A stretch of 64,000 nucleotides of DNA from UBA11051 sp964390495 (GCA_964390495.1 CAYMIN010000004.1:62001-126000), one strand, 5' to 3'; counted from the first letter of the stretch, positions 1-10,177 are shown. A program made the numbers and translations. The notes: generated by a model from the letters alone, not told the origin.

Positions 1-1
1 T

Positions 2-577
2 GCGACCGACCCGGTACAGAACGCTCGGGCCCTGGCGCAGAGTCAGCTTGCCGCGCTGCAGATCGTCCGCTGGTGCCGTGCGCATCTGCCCGGCTACGAG
101 CAATGTCGCGTCGAGCGCTTCCCGACCTCGCTGGGGATACGCGAGTCGCGGCGGATCATCGGCCATTACACCTTGACTCAGGAGGATGTGCTGGCAGGGC
201 GGAAGTTCGATGACGGGGTGGTGCCGGCGTGGTTCTGGCTGGACCTGCACGACCCGCCGCCGCATCAGGAGCCGCATACCCTGGAATACGTGAAGGCCAG
301 TCAGCCGCCTGCGGGCGACTGGTATGAGATTCCGTACCGGTCACTGCTGCCGCGCGGGATCAAGGGCTTGCTGGTGGCCGGTCGCAGCATCTCCGCCGAC
401 CGCAAGGCCCACGGCTCATTGCGCATCATGCCGACCTGCATGTTCATCGGGACCGCTGCAGGCACGGCCGCGGCGATTGCAGCCGCAGAGGGCACAGATG
501 TGAGTGAGCTGGCGGGCGCGCGCCTCAAGCGGACACTGCTGGCAGATACCGAATGGGAGATACAACCGCAGACTTAG
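2..577 (+). CDS. FAD-dependent oxidoreductase, C-terminal part (5' end outside window)
   Basis: The frame is open from base 2 to a TAG at 575-577, so only the last 191 residues are present. GIRESRRIIGHYTLTQEDVL followed by AGRKFDD is the hallmark of the FAD_oxidored family (fumarate-reductase-like flavoproteins). Near the C-terminus GIKGLLVAGRSISADRKAHG and MPTCMFIGTAAGTAAA form the second half of the FAD-binding Rossmann fold, which closes around the isoalloxazine ring. The substrate cannot be told from this part; the family includes uncharacterised dehydrogenases often found beside sugar-processing enzymes. It is followed after about 130 bp by two DUF1284-like genes on the same strand, so co-transcription is possible but not shown. 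Confidence 0.85.
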   Translation, partial: ATDPVQNARALAQSQLAALQIVRWCRAHLPGYEQCRVERFPTSLGIRESRRIIGHYTLTQEDVLAGRKFDDGVVPAWFWLDLHDPPPHQEPHTLEYVKASQPPAGDWYEIPYRSLLPRGIKGLLVAGRSISADRKAHGSLRIMPTCMFIGTAAGTAAAIAAAEGTDVSELAGARLKRTLLADTEWEIQPQT

Positions 578-710
578 CGGCTAAATGCCGGCACAGTGAG
601 TTGCCTCAGCGGCATGGCCGGAGCAGGTCAAGGGCAGCTCTGCGGGCAAATAGAGCAAGGCAATTTCAGGCTGAGCCACCGACAGCGTTCCAAAGAGGAG
701 GAAGTATTTC

Positions 711-1676
711 ATGGCCGAGAAGCAGGATGAATGCAAAGACGGCATGACGATGCGGCCGCACCACCTGATGTGTCTGTTTTGCCTCAAGGGTGGGGGCAAC
801 CCCCCGGACCGCGAGAGCGCCAGACTGGATGAGAAGCTGCAGGCCATCGAGGCTGACCGCAATATCCTCATCACTCTGGAGACCGCTTTCGACTGCATGG
901 GCGGACCGACAACCTTCCCGACCAAGCACGATGCGGCGACCCGCCGCAAGGACCTGCAGGTGCTGCGGGCGCTGAACATGGTGCCGGACGCTACCCGCAA
1001 TGCCAGGGAGCTGTTCCACCGGCGCATCCCACAGAATATCCCTAACCTGGCGGGCATCTGCCAGCTCGGGGGTGAGAGCGGGCCGGCGTGGCAGGAATGT
1101 CCGGAGGCCTATACCGGAGCCTACGAAAAGGGCCTGGAGGAGGGCATCATCATCTTCCGCGATCCGGTGGAGAAGGAGCAGTCGAAGGTGGATTCGGCGG
1201 CGGAAATAATGACCGCCGAGCGGCTGCGGGTCCGGCCGCATCACCTCTGCTGCATCTTGTGCGCCTATGGCGGCGGGATGAGAGCGCCGCTGGTCGAGGA
1301 CAACCTTTGGGAGATCCTCGTGCGTAGTCGCGAGAATCCCGACATCGAGATCGAGCTAATCGAGGGCGCCTGCATGGTCTGCCCGCCGTGTCAGGGCTAC
1401 GATCCGGACAAGGAGATCTGCGATGCCGGCTGCGGGCTGCGGGACCGGCTCAAGGACCTCAACACCTTCCAGAAGCTGGGCCTGCAACATGGTGATGTGC
1501 TGCCGGCCCGGGAGCTGTGGGCGCTGCTGTTCGAGAAGCTCGAGAGCCTGGCGGACATCTGCGACAATCCCGACGGCGTCATCCCGGAGTGGAGCACTTG
1601 CGGCGGTACCCACAGCGGCAAGTACGAGAAGCTGCGCGCCGAGGGCGTGGACAAGCTGCTCAATCCGGAGGAGTGA
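711..1676 (+). CDS. DUF1284-like cysteine-rich protein, copy 1
   Basis: A 321-residue protein preceded by a strong Shine-Dalgarno (AAGAGGAGGAA) 7 nt before the ATG. It contains two tandem DUF1284-like units. The first starts at about residue 11 (MRPHHLMCLFCLKGGG) and the second at about residue 175 (RVRPHHLCCILCAYGGG). Each unit carries the RPHHL-x-C start motif and a later arm reading DL-x-VL/TF-x-x-L-x-L followed by ARELW/F. The second unit also has the GACMVCPPC and CDAGCGLRDR cysteine clusters, which look like metal or Fe-S ligands. DUF1284 has no established function that I know of; single-unit members are normally about 130-150 residues, so this is a double-length form. The next gene, 5 bp downstream, is a diverged copy, so the two are almost certainly one operon. 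Cytoplasmic: no signal peptide or membrane segment is visible. Confidence 0.8.
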   Translation: MAEKQDECKDGMTMRPHHLMCLFCLKGGGNPPDRESARLDEKLQAIEADRNILITLETAFDCMGGPTTFPTKHDAATRRKDLQVLRALNMVPDATRNARELFHRRIPQNIPNLAGICQLGGESGPAWQECPEAYTGAYEKGLEEGIIIFRDPVEKEQSKVDSAAEIMTAERLRVRPHHLCCILCAYGGGMRAPLVEDNLWEILVRSRENPDIEIELIEGACMVCPPCQGYDPDKEICDAGCGLRDRLKDLNTFQKLGLQHGDVLPARELWALLFEKLESLADICDNPDGVIPEWSTCGGTHSGKYEKLRAEGVDKLLNPEE

Positions 1677-1681
1677 GCCTT

Positions 1682-2653
1682 ATGTCACAGGACAATTCCG
1701 CCGGCCATTGGCCGGCAACGCATGGTGAAAAGTGCATCGTTCTCAGGCCCCATCATCTGCTTTGCCTGTTCTGCCTCAAGGGGGGCGGGGATCCCCCCGA
1801 CCGCGAGGAGTGGAAGCTGGATGAGGTGCTGGAGAGAATACGAGCAGACCGCAATCTGCTGATCACACTCCAGACCGCCTTCAACTGCATCGGGGGGCCG
1901 ACCACGGAGCCGACGATGTATGACCCGGCTACCCGTCGCAAGGACCTCCAGGTGCTGCAGAAGCTCAACCTCGCTCCCGGTGATACCCGTTCCGCGTACT
2001 GGCTGCTGCAGATGGCCCTGCCGAGGTTCATCCCGACTCTGTGGGGAGTCTGCGACCTCAATGGTGAGACGGGGCCGGCGTGGCAGGAGTGCCCGGTGGC
2101 GCACACGGAGGCGTATCACCTCGGCACGCAAGCAGGTGTCTGCCCGTCGCGCAGCGAGGAGGAGAAGGCGCAAGCGAAGGCCGAGTCATGCGAGGAAATC
2201 GAGAACTGTGACCGGCTACGGATCCGCGCCCATCACCTCCTGTGTATCCTGGCTTTCTGGGGGCGGTTTCTGGATGAACCTATCGCTGCGGACAACCTCT
2301 GGGAGCCGCTTGCCCGCATGCGCGAGAACCCCGATATCGAGATAGAACTCATCGAGGGGGCCTGCCAGGTCTGCCCGCCGTGCGGGGTGTATGATCCCAA
2401 GCGCGGGACCTGTGACGGAGGCTGTGCGCTGCGCGACCGGCTGAAGGACCTCAACACCTTCCAGCGCCTGGGACTGGCCCCGGGCGATGTGCGGACCGCG
2501 CGGGAGCTATACGACCTGATCTGGGAGCGGATTACCGACATCAGCCAGATCTGCGGCGGCCGCAACCCGGACAATATTGAGTGGGCCGATTGCGGCGGCC
2601 TCTCCGACGCGCGCTTCGGCAACGCCCGGCTGCGGGGGAAGTTCTGGGAATAG
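1682..2653 (+). CDS. DUF1284-like cysteine-rich protein, copy 2
   Basis: A 323-residue paralog of the preceding gene, starting 5 bp after its stop. The ATG at 1682 follows GGAGGAGTG with good spacing; the open frame extends further upstream but lies inside copy 1. The layout is identical: unit 1 with LRPHHLLCLFCLKGGGDPPD (about residue 20), unit 2 with RIRAHHLLCILAFWG (about residue 185), then EGACQVCPPCGVYD, CDGGCALRDRLKDLNTFQ and a final WADCGGLSD. In unit 2 RPHH has become RAHH. The near-identical LRDRLKDLNTFQ segment and block spacing indicate gene duplication of an already doubled gene. Role unknown; the conserved His and Cys residues suggest metal or cluster binding, which is inference. 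Confidence 0.8.
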   Translation: MSQDNSAGHWPATHGEKCIVLRPHHLLCLFCLKGGGDPPDREEWKLDEVLERIRADRNLLITLQTAFNCIGGPTTEPTMYDPATRRKDLQVLQKLNLAPGDTRSAYWLLQMALPRFIPTLWGVCDLNGETGPAWQECPVAHTEAYHLGTQAGVCPSRSEEEKAQAKAESCEEIENCDRLRIRAHHLLCILAFWGRFLDEPIAADNLWEPLARMRENPDIEIELIEGACQVCPPCGVYDPKRGTCDGGCALRDRLKDLNTFQRLGLAPGDVRTARELYDLIWERITDISQICGGRNPDNIEWADCGGLSDARFGNARLRGKFWE

Positions 2654-2678
2654 GGCATAAGCCGGGTAAGGGCAAATA

Positions 2679-2702
2679 CGGCAGGCCTTCATGGACCTGC
2701 CG
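2679..2702. terminator. candidate bidirectional terminator hairpin
   Basis: Inverted repeat CGGCAGG / CCTGCCG (7 bp, 10-nt loop) lying between two convergent genes. No strong T tract on either side, so it may be only a weak or factor-assisted stop. Confidence 0.35.
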
Positions 2703-2731
2703 CATCCGCTTTGTGACCGGTGGGATAAGGG

Positions 2732-3538
2732 CTACTGCACCTGCAACGCGCTCGCTATGAACTGCTCGACAAACGGCAGGGCGTCTCTCTGGGGCTGGGA
2801 GGTAACCCCATAAAAGGCCCCATGCTCGGCTGCTGAGATGATCTCAAGCTGCACCGAGCCGCCTTTGGCTTCCAGCGCCTGTTTGAAGGCCTGCTGGGCC
2901 GCAATCGGTGTCGTAGTGTCGGCATCCCCAACCACGATCAGAAACGGCGGCTCGTCCCCGGTCAGGCGATGCTCCGGCGAGGCCAAGGGCACACGCCCCG
3001 GTGCGGCGGCCCATTCTTCCCCGATAATGTCCGGGATCAGCTCCGTTCGATACCGCTCCAGAGCCAGCACCGGGCACATGCACACCGCCGCCTGTGGGCG
3101 CGTATCGCGGATTGTCACCTCATCGGTAATGCCAAGGTCGTCTTCGGGTGCAATGGTCGCCAACATGCCGACGAGGTGCCCACCCGCCGAGGACCCGTAG
3201 GCGGCCATGCGTTGCGGATCGAAGCCGTATTCCCCGGCACGCTCCTTCACCCACGACATGCCCACTCGCACATCCTGCAGCATTTCCCGAAGATGGAACT
3301 CCGGCCTCAGGCGATAGTTGACCGAAGTGCAGACATAGCCGAGGCCACAGAAATGCTCCATGACCGGATGCCAGCCGGTCTTGTCACCGGCGGACCATCC
3401 GCCGCCATGGATGAAGAAAATGGCCGCGCCATTGCCCGCGGCGGTCGGCAGGAATACATCTATGGTCTGCAGCTCATGGCCGAGCGAGCTGTAGGGGATG
3501 TCGTAAGCACGCACTTGCTTGTTCCCTGTTGCGGTCAC
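2732..3538 (-). CDS. alpha/beta hydrolase (BD-FAE / carboxylesterase-like)
   Basis: A 268-residue esterase-type alpha/beta hydrolase. FFIHGGGWSAGDK supplies the oxyanion-hole HGGG motif, AYGSSAGGHL is the nucleophile elbow with the catalytic serine, IVVGDADTTTP contains the expected acid, and SAAEHGAFYG the histidine. This arrangement is typical of the BD-FAE / kynurenine formamidase / acetyl-xylan-esterase-like group. The longest open frame starts at a GTG at 3559, but CCCCCTCCC on the plus strand at 3546-3554 gives a GGGAGGGGG ribosome site 7 nt before another GTG at 3538, which I chose; the alternative adds seven residues. No signal peptide is obvious, so it is probably cytoplasmic. It follows a Gfo/Idh oxidoreductase on the same strand and likely shares its transcript, suggesting de-esterification in sugar-derivative catabolism. 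The precise substrate is unknown. Confidence 0.85.
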   Translation of the reverse strand: MTATGNKQVRAYDIPYSSLGHELQTIDVFLPTAAGNGAAIFFIHGGGWSAGDKTGWHPVMEHFCGLGYVCTSVNYRLRPEFHLREMLQDVRVGMSWVKERAGEYGFDPQRMAAYGSSAGGHLVGMLATIAPEDDLGITDEVTIRDTRPQAAVCMCPVLALERYRTELIPDIIGEEWAAAPGRVPLASPEHRLTGDEPPFLIVVGDADTTTPIAAQQAFKQALEAKGGSVQLEIISAAEHGAFYGVTSQPQRDALPFVEQFIASALQVQ

Positions 3539-3545
3539 GCTAATG

Positions 3546-3554
3546 CCCCCTCCC
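3546..3554 (-). promoter_or_regulatory. ribosome binding site deciding the hydrolase start
   Basis: GGGAGGGGG on the minus strand, 7 nt upstream of the GTG at 3538. It sits downstream of the more distal GTG at 3559, so it favours the shorter hydrolase. Confidence 0.55.
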
Positions 3555-3568
3555 GGCACGGTTGGTAC

Positions 3569-4621
3569 TTAAATGCTGACAGCCTCACCCGTAGCCGCCG
3601 ACGCATAGATGGCGTCGGTGATCTGCTGCACGATTAGAGCCTGCTCCAGGCTGGTCATCGGCTCGCGGTTATCGCGAATCGCCTCCACCAAGTCGGTGAG
3701 CGGGCCCCACATCGTTACCGAGCTGTCTTCCTTGCCCTCCCACAGCACTCGCGACGCCGTCCCCTGCTCTGTTGTGCACTCGTCAAAGACCAACTGGTTG
3801 GATGCGGCCGGTGTCATCTGCAGGTGCAGCGACCCCTTGGTGCCCACGATCTGCCAGGCGGTCTCCTCGCCGGCGGCCATGTACTCGCCGCGCTCTATAG
3901 AGATCATCGTCCCGCCCTGGCAGCGAATCAGCGCCGCGTAGTGGGTCTCAGCATCAGAGCCCTCGGGAATGTGCGAGGCGAGCTGGGGCGGAATCGTCCA
4001 GGTCTGAGCCAGGACCGTCTGCGGCTTGAGCTGCCAGCCGGTGATGCCCAGCAGGTAGTCCAAATCATAGCAGCCCCAGTTCATCAGGAAGCCGCCGCCG
4101 TTGAGATGGCGCTTGAGCCGCCACTCGGGGCGGGGACCATCGGGCGGAGGGCCTGCCGCGAAGAACGAGCGGCAGTAGATCGTCCGCAATTCGCCCAGCG
4201 CCCCCTCCGCAATCAAATCAGCGGCTAGCTCAGCGCCATGGGTGAAGCGGAAACGCGAGGAGCAACAGGCCGCGGTCAGGTCCCCGCGAGCGGCAATCAA
4301 TTGCTCCACCTCAGCCGCATTCATCGCCACCGGCTTTTCGGTCAGCACGTGCTTGCCGTTGGCAAAGGCACCAAGGGCCAGTTCCGTGCGCACGAAAGTA
4401 GGCAGAGCCAGCACCACGAGCTCGATGTCGGGGTCTGCGCACAGCTCGGCGCCTTCGCGGTAAATCTTCTCTACGCCGAAGCGCTCGGCTGTCGCCTGCG
4501 CCCTTTCCGCGATGGCGTCGGCTATGGCCACCAGTTCCGTCAGCGGCAATTCCTGGGCCGCCTGGGCATGTCTGGGGCCCATTACTCCGCATCCGACAAC
4601 GCCGACTCCTATAGGTTCCAT
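3569..4621 (-). CDS. Gfo/Idh/MocA family oxidoreductase
   Basis: A 350-residue NAD(P)-dependent dehydrogenase. GVGVVGCGVMGPRHAQ is the Rossmann dinucleotide fingerprint, LTEKPVAMNAAE holds the EKP motif whose lysine acts in catalysis, and the C-terminal half (GGGFLMNWGCYDLDYLLG) matches the GFO_IDH_MocA alpha/beta domain with the G-x-x-x-D-x-x-H-like face, here with Asp/Cys/Tyr. The frame is open upstream to 4810, but the ATG at 4621 is preceded by AAAGGAG at proper spacing and begins directly with the Rossmann strand, so the extra 63 residues are untranslated leader. Members oxidise or epimerise sugars, inositols and sugar acids; the specific substrate is not recognisable. Its stop is 30 bp before the hydrolase start, consistent with an operon. 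Confidence 0.88.
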   Translation of the reverse strand: MEPIGVGVVGCGVMGPRHAQAAQELPLTELVAIADAIAERAQATAERFGVEKIYREGAELCADPDIELVVLALPTFVRTELALGAFANGKHVLTEKPVAMNAAEVEQLIAARGDLTAACCSSRFRFTHGAELAADLIAEGALGELRTIYCRSFFAAGPPPDGPRPEWRLKRHLNGGGFLMNWGCYDLDYLLGITGWQLKPQTVLAQTWTIPPQLASHIPEGSDAETHYAALIRCQGGTMISIERGEYMAAGEETAWQIVGTKGSLHLQMTPAASNQLVFDECTTEQGTASRVLWEGKEDSSVTMWGPLTDLVEAIRDNREPMTSLEQALIVQQITDAIYASAATGEAVSI

Positions 4622-4707
4622 TTCGTCACTCCTTTTGGTACACGTTACAGATCGGGCGACATTTCGCCGGAAGCAGCGCAACTTCCTGCGCGGGCGATCG
4701 GAGCACA

Positions 4708-4743
4708 GAAAAAGCCGCGTGGCTGGTGATGGCCGCGCGGCTT
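4708..4743 (-). terminator. intrinsic terminator of glmS
   Basis: On the minus strand, an 8-bp stem AAGCCGCG / CGCGGCTT (plus-strand arms 4712-4719 and 4736-4743) is followed directly by TTTTT. It lies just downstream of the glmS stop. Confidence 0.8.
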
Positions 4744-4766
4744 CGGTTTGCTCAAGGTCGCGGTTA

Positions 4767-6638
<1,872 letters not shown>

Positions 6639-6708
6639 ATCGATTCTTGCTCCTTGCTATTACTTGATTTGAGCGCTATTGCCTTTGGATGAGCCGCATC
6701 GAGTTGCG

Positions 6709-6757
6709 GTCGTCGGCGACGACCACAAGGAGGCCGGCCCATGCACGACCCCGGCCT
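6709..6757. repeat. two short palindromes in the glmS upstream region
   Basis: GTCGTC-GGC-GACGAC and, directly after it, AGGCCGG (6731-6737) paired with CCGGCCT (6751-6757). They lie in the 5' leader of glmS on the minus strand. No glmS-ribozyme core was recognised, so they are only structural candidates. Confidence 0.35.
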
Positions 6758-6767
6758 GAAGACTTAA

Positions 6768-6787
6768 GAAAAACGGCTGGGCCAGCC
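6768..6787 (-). terminator. candidate intrinsic terminator of the heat-shock operon
   Basis: On the minus strand a compact GGCTGG / CCAGCC hairpin (plus 6775-6787) is followed by GTTTTTCTT. It is the first T-rich hairpin downstream of the Clp gene stop at 6913. A UUCG-capped hairpin at about 6818-6836 (CCCACTC / GAGTGGG) precedes it without a T tract. Confidence 0.55.
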
Positions 6788-6912
6788 TTGCAGGCCTCAA
6801 CAAGCTCGGCCTGTTCACCCACTCCTTCGGAGTGGGTACCCGGGCCCCTCCATCACGACTTACGGCTGCAAATCATCAATCCGCAACCAACGCGAATCAT
6901 GTATGGTTGGTG

Positions 6913-9336
6913 CTACGCTTTACCCAGCACGATCTGGTCATCGGCGGCTTCCACGCGGATGGTGTCGCCCTCGGCAAAATCGCCGCGCAGAATGGCACCG
7001 GCGGCGGGGTTCTCGACAGTTTTCTGGATCAAACGCCGCAGCGGTCGCGCCCCATACTCCGGATCGTAACCGCGTTCGGCCAGCAGCTTGCGGGCCTCGT
7101 CGGTGAGCTGGAGACCTAGATTGCGCTCCTGCAGGGCTTTGTGCAAGCGAGCCATCATCAGGTCCACGATCTGCAATATCTCGTCCTGTGTCAGCGCATG
7201 GAAGACGATGATCTCGTCCACGCGATTGAGAAACTCCGGTCGGAAGGTCACCCGCAGGCTCTCCATCACCTGGTCGCGCATCTGCTCATAGTGCTCCCGG
7301 CGCTGTTGTTCGTCCCAGTCGGTCGCGGGAGCGGTGATGAACTCGCTGCCGACATTGGAGGTCATGATGATGACGGTGTTTTTGAAGTCCACGGTGCGGC
7401 CGGCATTGTCGGTCAGCCTGCCGTCCTCGAAGATCTGCAGCAGGATGTTGAATACGTCCGGGTGCGCCTTCTCGATTTCATCCAGCAACACCACCCGGTA
7501 GGGCCGGCGGCGGACGGCTTCGGTGAGCTGGCCGCCCTCTTCGTAGCCGACATAGCCGGGCGGAGCGCCGATGAGCCGCGACACCGAGAACTTCTCCATG
7601 TACTCGCTCATGTCTATGCGCACCATCGCCTCCTCGTCGTCGAAGAGGAACTGCGCCAGGGCCTTGGCCAGCTCGGTCTTGCCGACACCGGTGGGGCCGA
7701 GGAATATGAACGAGCCGATCGGGCGGTTGGGGTCCTTGATACCGGCTCGGGCTCGGCGAATCGCCTGTGAGACCGCCACTACCGCCTCGTGCTGGCCTTT
7801 GACCCGTTCGTGGAGGCGGTCTTCCATGTTGAGCAGCTTCTCGGCCTCGGCCTCGAACATCTTCAGCACCGGGATGCCGGTCCAGTCGGAGACGATCTGC
7901 GCCACGTCCTCGGCATCCACACTGTCATCTATCTCTTGCTTGCCGCTCCATTTGCGTTCCGCCACCGGCAGCTTGGCCGACAGCTCGTCGAGCTGGGTCT
8001 TGATCCGGTCGGCTGCGGCGTAATCGCCGTCTATTGCCGCCTTGGTGCCCTGTTCCTCAAGCTCAGCGATCTGCTGACGGAGGCTCTCAGGTCGGGGTGG
8101 GAGGTCATAGGTATCTATCCGGAGCTTGCTGGCCGCCTCGTCAATCAAGTCAATCGCCTTGTCGGGCAGGAAGCGGTCCTGGATATAGCGGTCGGAAAGC
8201 TGCGCCGCCGCCTCCAGCGCCTCGTCGAGTATTTTCACACCGTGATGCTTCTCGTAATCCGCGCGCAGGCCCCGCAGAATCTCGATAGTATCCTCGACGG
8301 TCGGCTCCTCGACCATGATCGGCTGGAAGCGGCGCTCCAGGGCGGCGTCCTTCTCGATGTGCTTGCGGTACTCGTCCAGGGTGGTCGCGCCGATGGCCTG
8401 CAGCTCGCCACGCGCCAGGGCCGGCTTGAGCATATTGGAGGCGTCCATGGCACCCTCGGCGGCACCAGCGCCGACGACCGTGTGCAGTTCATCTATGAAC
8501 ACGATGATGCTGCCCTGGGCCGCGATTATCTCGTCCATCACGGCCTTGAGACGCTCCTCGAACTCGCCGCGATACTTGCTGCCCGCGATCATGCCGGCCA
8601 GGTCAAGCTGCAGCAGCCGCTTGCCGTATAGCATCGAGGGCACATCCTCAGTTACTATGTCCTGGGCCAGGCCTTCGACTATCGCGGTCTTGCCGACGCC
8701 GGGCTCGCCGATCAGCACCGGATTGTTCTTGGTGCGGCGGGAAAGCACCTGGATGACGCGGCGGATTTCGTCTTCACGGCCGATTACCGGGTCCAGCTTG
8801 CCCTCGCCAGCCAGCGCGGTGAGGTCTCGGGAGTATCGCTCCAGGGCCTCGTAGGCGGCCTCGGCGCTCTCGTCGGTGACCTGGTGGCTGCCCCGGATGC
8901 TCTGCAGGGCAGTCAGCACCGCCTCGCTGGTGAGGCCGGCGGCTTTGAGCATGCCGGCGGCCTCAGTATTGCCATCCTCGATGATAGCCAGAAAGAGGTG
9001 CTCGCTGGCAACGTAGGTGTCGCCGAAGCGCTGAGCCACCTGCCAGGCCAAATCGAAGACGCGCTGGGTGTGCGGTGTGATGTAGATTTGGCCTTCCGCG
9101 CCCCCTCCGGAAACCTGCGGGCGCTTGCCTAGCTCCTGCTCCACCTGCTTGACCAGCGCGTCGCGGCCCACGTCAAGCTTCTCCAGGACGCGCGATACTA
9201 CGCCGCCTTCCTGCTCGAGCAGAGCCAGCAGGATGTGCTCGACATCAAGTTGGGTATGACTATAGCGCTGCAGGATCTGCTGAGAGCTGTTCAGCACCTG
9301 CTTGGCTTGATTAGTGAACTTCTCAAAGTCCATCAT
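6913..9336 (-). CDS. ClpB-type AAA+ disaggregase with short, ClpC-like middle domain
   Basis: An 807-residue class I Clp/Hsp100 ATPase. Order: double Clp_N repeat (residues about 1-145; HTQLDVEHILLALL and TYVASEHLFLAII), first AAA+ module (GEPGVGKT, VFIDELHT), a short middle domain of about 80 residues rather than the about 150 of E. coli ClpB, second AAA+ module (GPTGVGKTELAKALA, VVLLDEIEKAHPD) and the D2-small domain (GARPLRRLIQ). The middle domain matches ClpC in length. The loop after TSNVGSEF lacks the (I/L/V)-G-F tripeptide used to dock ClpP, so a ClpP-independent disaggregase working with DnaK/DnaJ is more likely. Tandem ATGs at 9336 and 9333 follow GAGGTG. It is the last gene of the dnaK-dnaJ-hspR group, and no separate HspR operator is visible upstream, so it is probably read from the dnaK promoter. 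NCBI-style pipelines may call it clpB or clpC. Confidence 0.93.
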   Translation of the reverse strand: MMDFEKFTNQAKQVLNSSQQILQRYSHTQLDVEHILLALLEQEGGVVSRVLEKLDVGRDALVKQVEQELGKRPQVSGGGAEGQIYITPHTQRVFDLAWQVAQRFGDTYVASEHLFLAIIEDGNTEAAGMLKAAGLTSEAVLTALQSIRGSHQVTDESAEAAYEALERYSRDLTALAGEGKLDPVIGREDEIRRVIQVLSRRTKNNPVLIGEPGVGKTAIVEGLAQDIVTEDVPSMLYGKRLLQLDLAGMIAGSKYRGEFEERLKAVMDEIIAAQGSIIVFIDELHTVVGAGAAEGAMDASNMLKPALARGELQAIGATTLDEYRKHIEKDAALERRFQPIMVEEPTVEDTIEILRGLRADYEKHHGVKILDEALEAAAQLSDRYIQDRFLPDKAIDLIDEAASKLRIDTYDLPPRPESLRQQIAELEEQGTKAAIDGDYAAADRIKTQLDELSAKLPVAERKWSGKQEIDDSVDAEDVAQIVSDWTGIPVLKMFEAEAEKLLNMEDRLHERVKGQHEAVVAVSQAIRRARAGIKDPNRPIGSFIFLGPTGVGKTELAKALAQFLFDDEEAMVRIDMSEYMEKFSVSRLIGAPPGYVGYEEGGQLTEAVRRRPYRVVLLDEIEKAHPDVFNILLQIFEDGRLTDNAGRTVDFKNTVIIMTSNVGSEFITAPATDWDEQQRREHYEQMRDQVMESLRVTFRPEFLNRVDEIIVFHALTQDEILQIVDLMMARLHKALQERNLGLQLTDEARKLLAERGYDPEYGARPLRRLIQKTVENPAAGAILRGDFAEGDTIRVEAADDQIVLGKA

Positions 9337-9436
9337 CTATCACCTCACTTGCCCAGCACCTGTGCCGCAAAAAGACAGACCTGACATATAACGCCGCCGG
9401 CGCTCAGGGTCTATCATCGCGTGAATTCCATCCAGT

Positions 9437-9682
9437 TCATTGTGTGACATCATCTTCGGGGGCGGCGTCTAGTAGAGCCCTTGCGGCCTCTGCCTTGTCC
9501 GGCGGCACCAGGACCCTTATCGGCTCGTGTACTACTCCGCCCATCGCGGTGGTTGGCGGCTGCACAGGCAGGCGCACGGCGGGAATGTCGGCGGCTTCAA
9601 GCCGGGCAATCAGCATACTTGCGTTGAGATCGTTACCAAGCCCGGAAATCCGCGCCACTACGACCCAGCCTTCATTCTGCAT
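9437..9682 (-). CDS. DUF2007 domain-containing small protein
   Basis: An 81-residue protein. WVVVARISGLGNDLNASML, a cluster around ARLEAADIPAV, and the later IRVLVPPDKAEAARALL are the conserved core of DUF2007 (putative signal-transducing protein): a ferredoxin-like alpha/beta fold in which a residue block 'longer V-A-x-F, A-x-x-L-x-x-x-G-I-P' is followed by V-P-x-x-D-x-x-x-A-x-x-L-L. Function unknown. The ATG follows GAGGGC at 8 nt. It lies between hspR and the Clp gene on the same strand, with about 50 bp on the hspR side and 100 bp on the Clp side, so it is probably part of the heat-shock transcript. Confidence 0.75.
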   Translation of the reverse strand: MQNEGWVVVARISGLGNDLNASMLIARLEAADIPAVRLPVQPPTTAMGGVVHEPIRVLVPPDKAEAARALLDAAPEDDVTQ

Positions 9683-9732
9683 ATTGTCGTGCCCTCGAGT
9701 TCTTTGCCAGGATGGTCGTTGACACCGACCGC

Positions 9733-10107
9733 CTAGTCTTGGTCTTCCTGGGTACTATCCATGATGCGCACCTCGGCACTTGGCTGCGGCGGCGGATTAA
9801 GCCGCTTCGGGCCATGTTCCAGGTCATGCTGCAGCCGCTCCAACTGCTCTTGCAATTCATCTATGCGCTCAAGCAGCTTGAGTACTATCTCCACCCCCGC
9901 CAGATTCACGCCCATCTCCTGCGTCAGGCGCTGGATCTGCCGCAGCAGCTCGATGTCTGCATCGGAGTATAGGCGCACGTTACTGTCCGAACGCCGCGGC
10001 TCGATCAGCCCCATCCGCTCATAGGTGCGCAGGGTCTGCGGATGGCAGTTGACCAGCTTGGCGGCTATGCTGATAACATATAACGGCTCACCTGCATCGC
10101 GTCGCAT
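9733..10107 (-). CDS. hspR: heat-shock repressor HspR, MerR family
   Basis: A 124-residue MerR-family regulator. YVISIAAKLVNCHPQTLRTYE is read as two parts: the HspR-type start YVISIAAKL and the helix-turn-helix CHPQTLRTYERMGL with the wing RRSDSNVRLYSDADI. RLTQEMGVNLAGVEIV is the HspR signature that follows the DNA-binding domain. A coiled-coil region (LLERIDELQEQLERLQHDL) comes next and then an acidic tail. HspR binds HAIR inverted repeats and, with DnaK as co-repressor in actinobacteria, represses dnaK, clpB and similar genes. The longest frame begins at a GTG (10116); the ATG at 10107 fits AGAGG better. Gene order dnaK-dnaJ-hspR and the operator described upstream of dnaK support the assignment and imply autoregulation. 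Confidence 0.92.
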   Translation of the reverse strand: MRRDAGEPLYVISIAAKLVNCHPQTLRTYERMGLIEPRRSDSNVRLYSDADIELLRQIQRLTQEMGVNLAGVEIVLKLLERIDELQEQLERLQHDLEHGPKRLNPPPQPSAEVRIMDSTQEDQD

Positions 10108-10177
10108 TACCTCCACCTCTGCTTTGTCCGTATGCGTGCCCGTACCTGGCCGGCGGCTGGGACGGACCGCTGCGAGC

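Noticed and set aside
6800..6845. UUCG-capped hairpin as terminator of the Clp gene
   Set aside because: Stem is good (CCCACTC / GAGTGGG) but no T tract follows on the minus strand; the hairpin at 6775-6787 fits better.
6639..6912. glmS ribozyme in the glmS leader
   Set aside because: No conserved ribozyme core was found and the phylum is not known to carry it.
9336..9436. second HspR operator upstream of the Clp gene
   Set aside because: No CTTGAGT-type half-site pair was seen here; transcription from the dnaK promoter is more likely.
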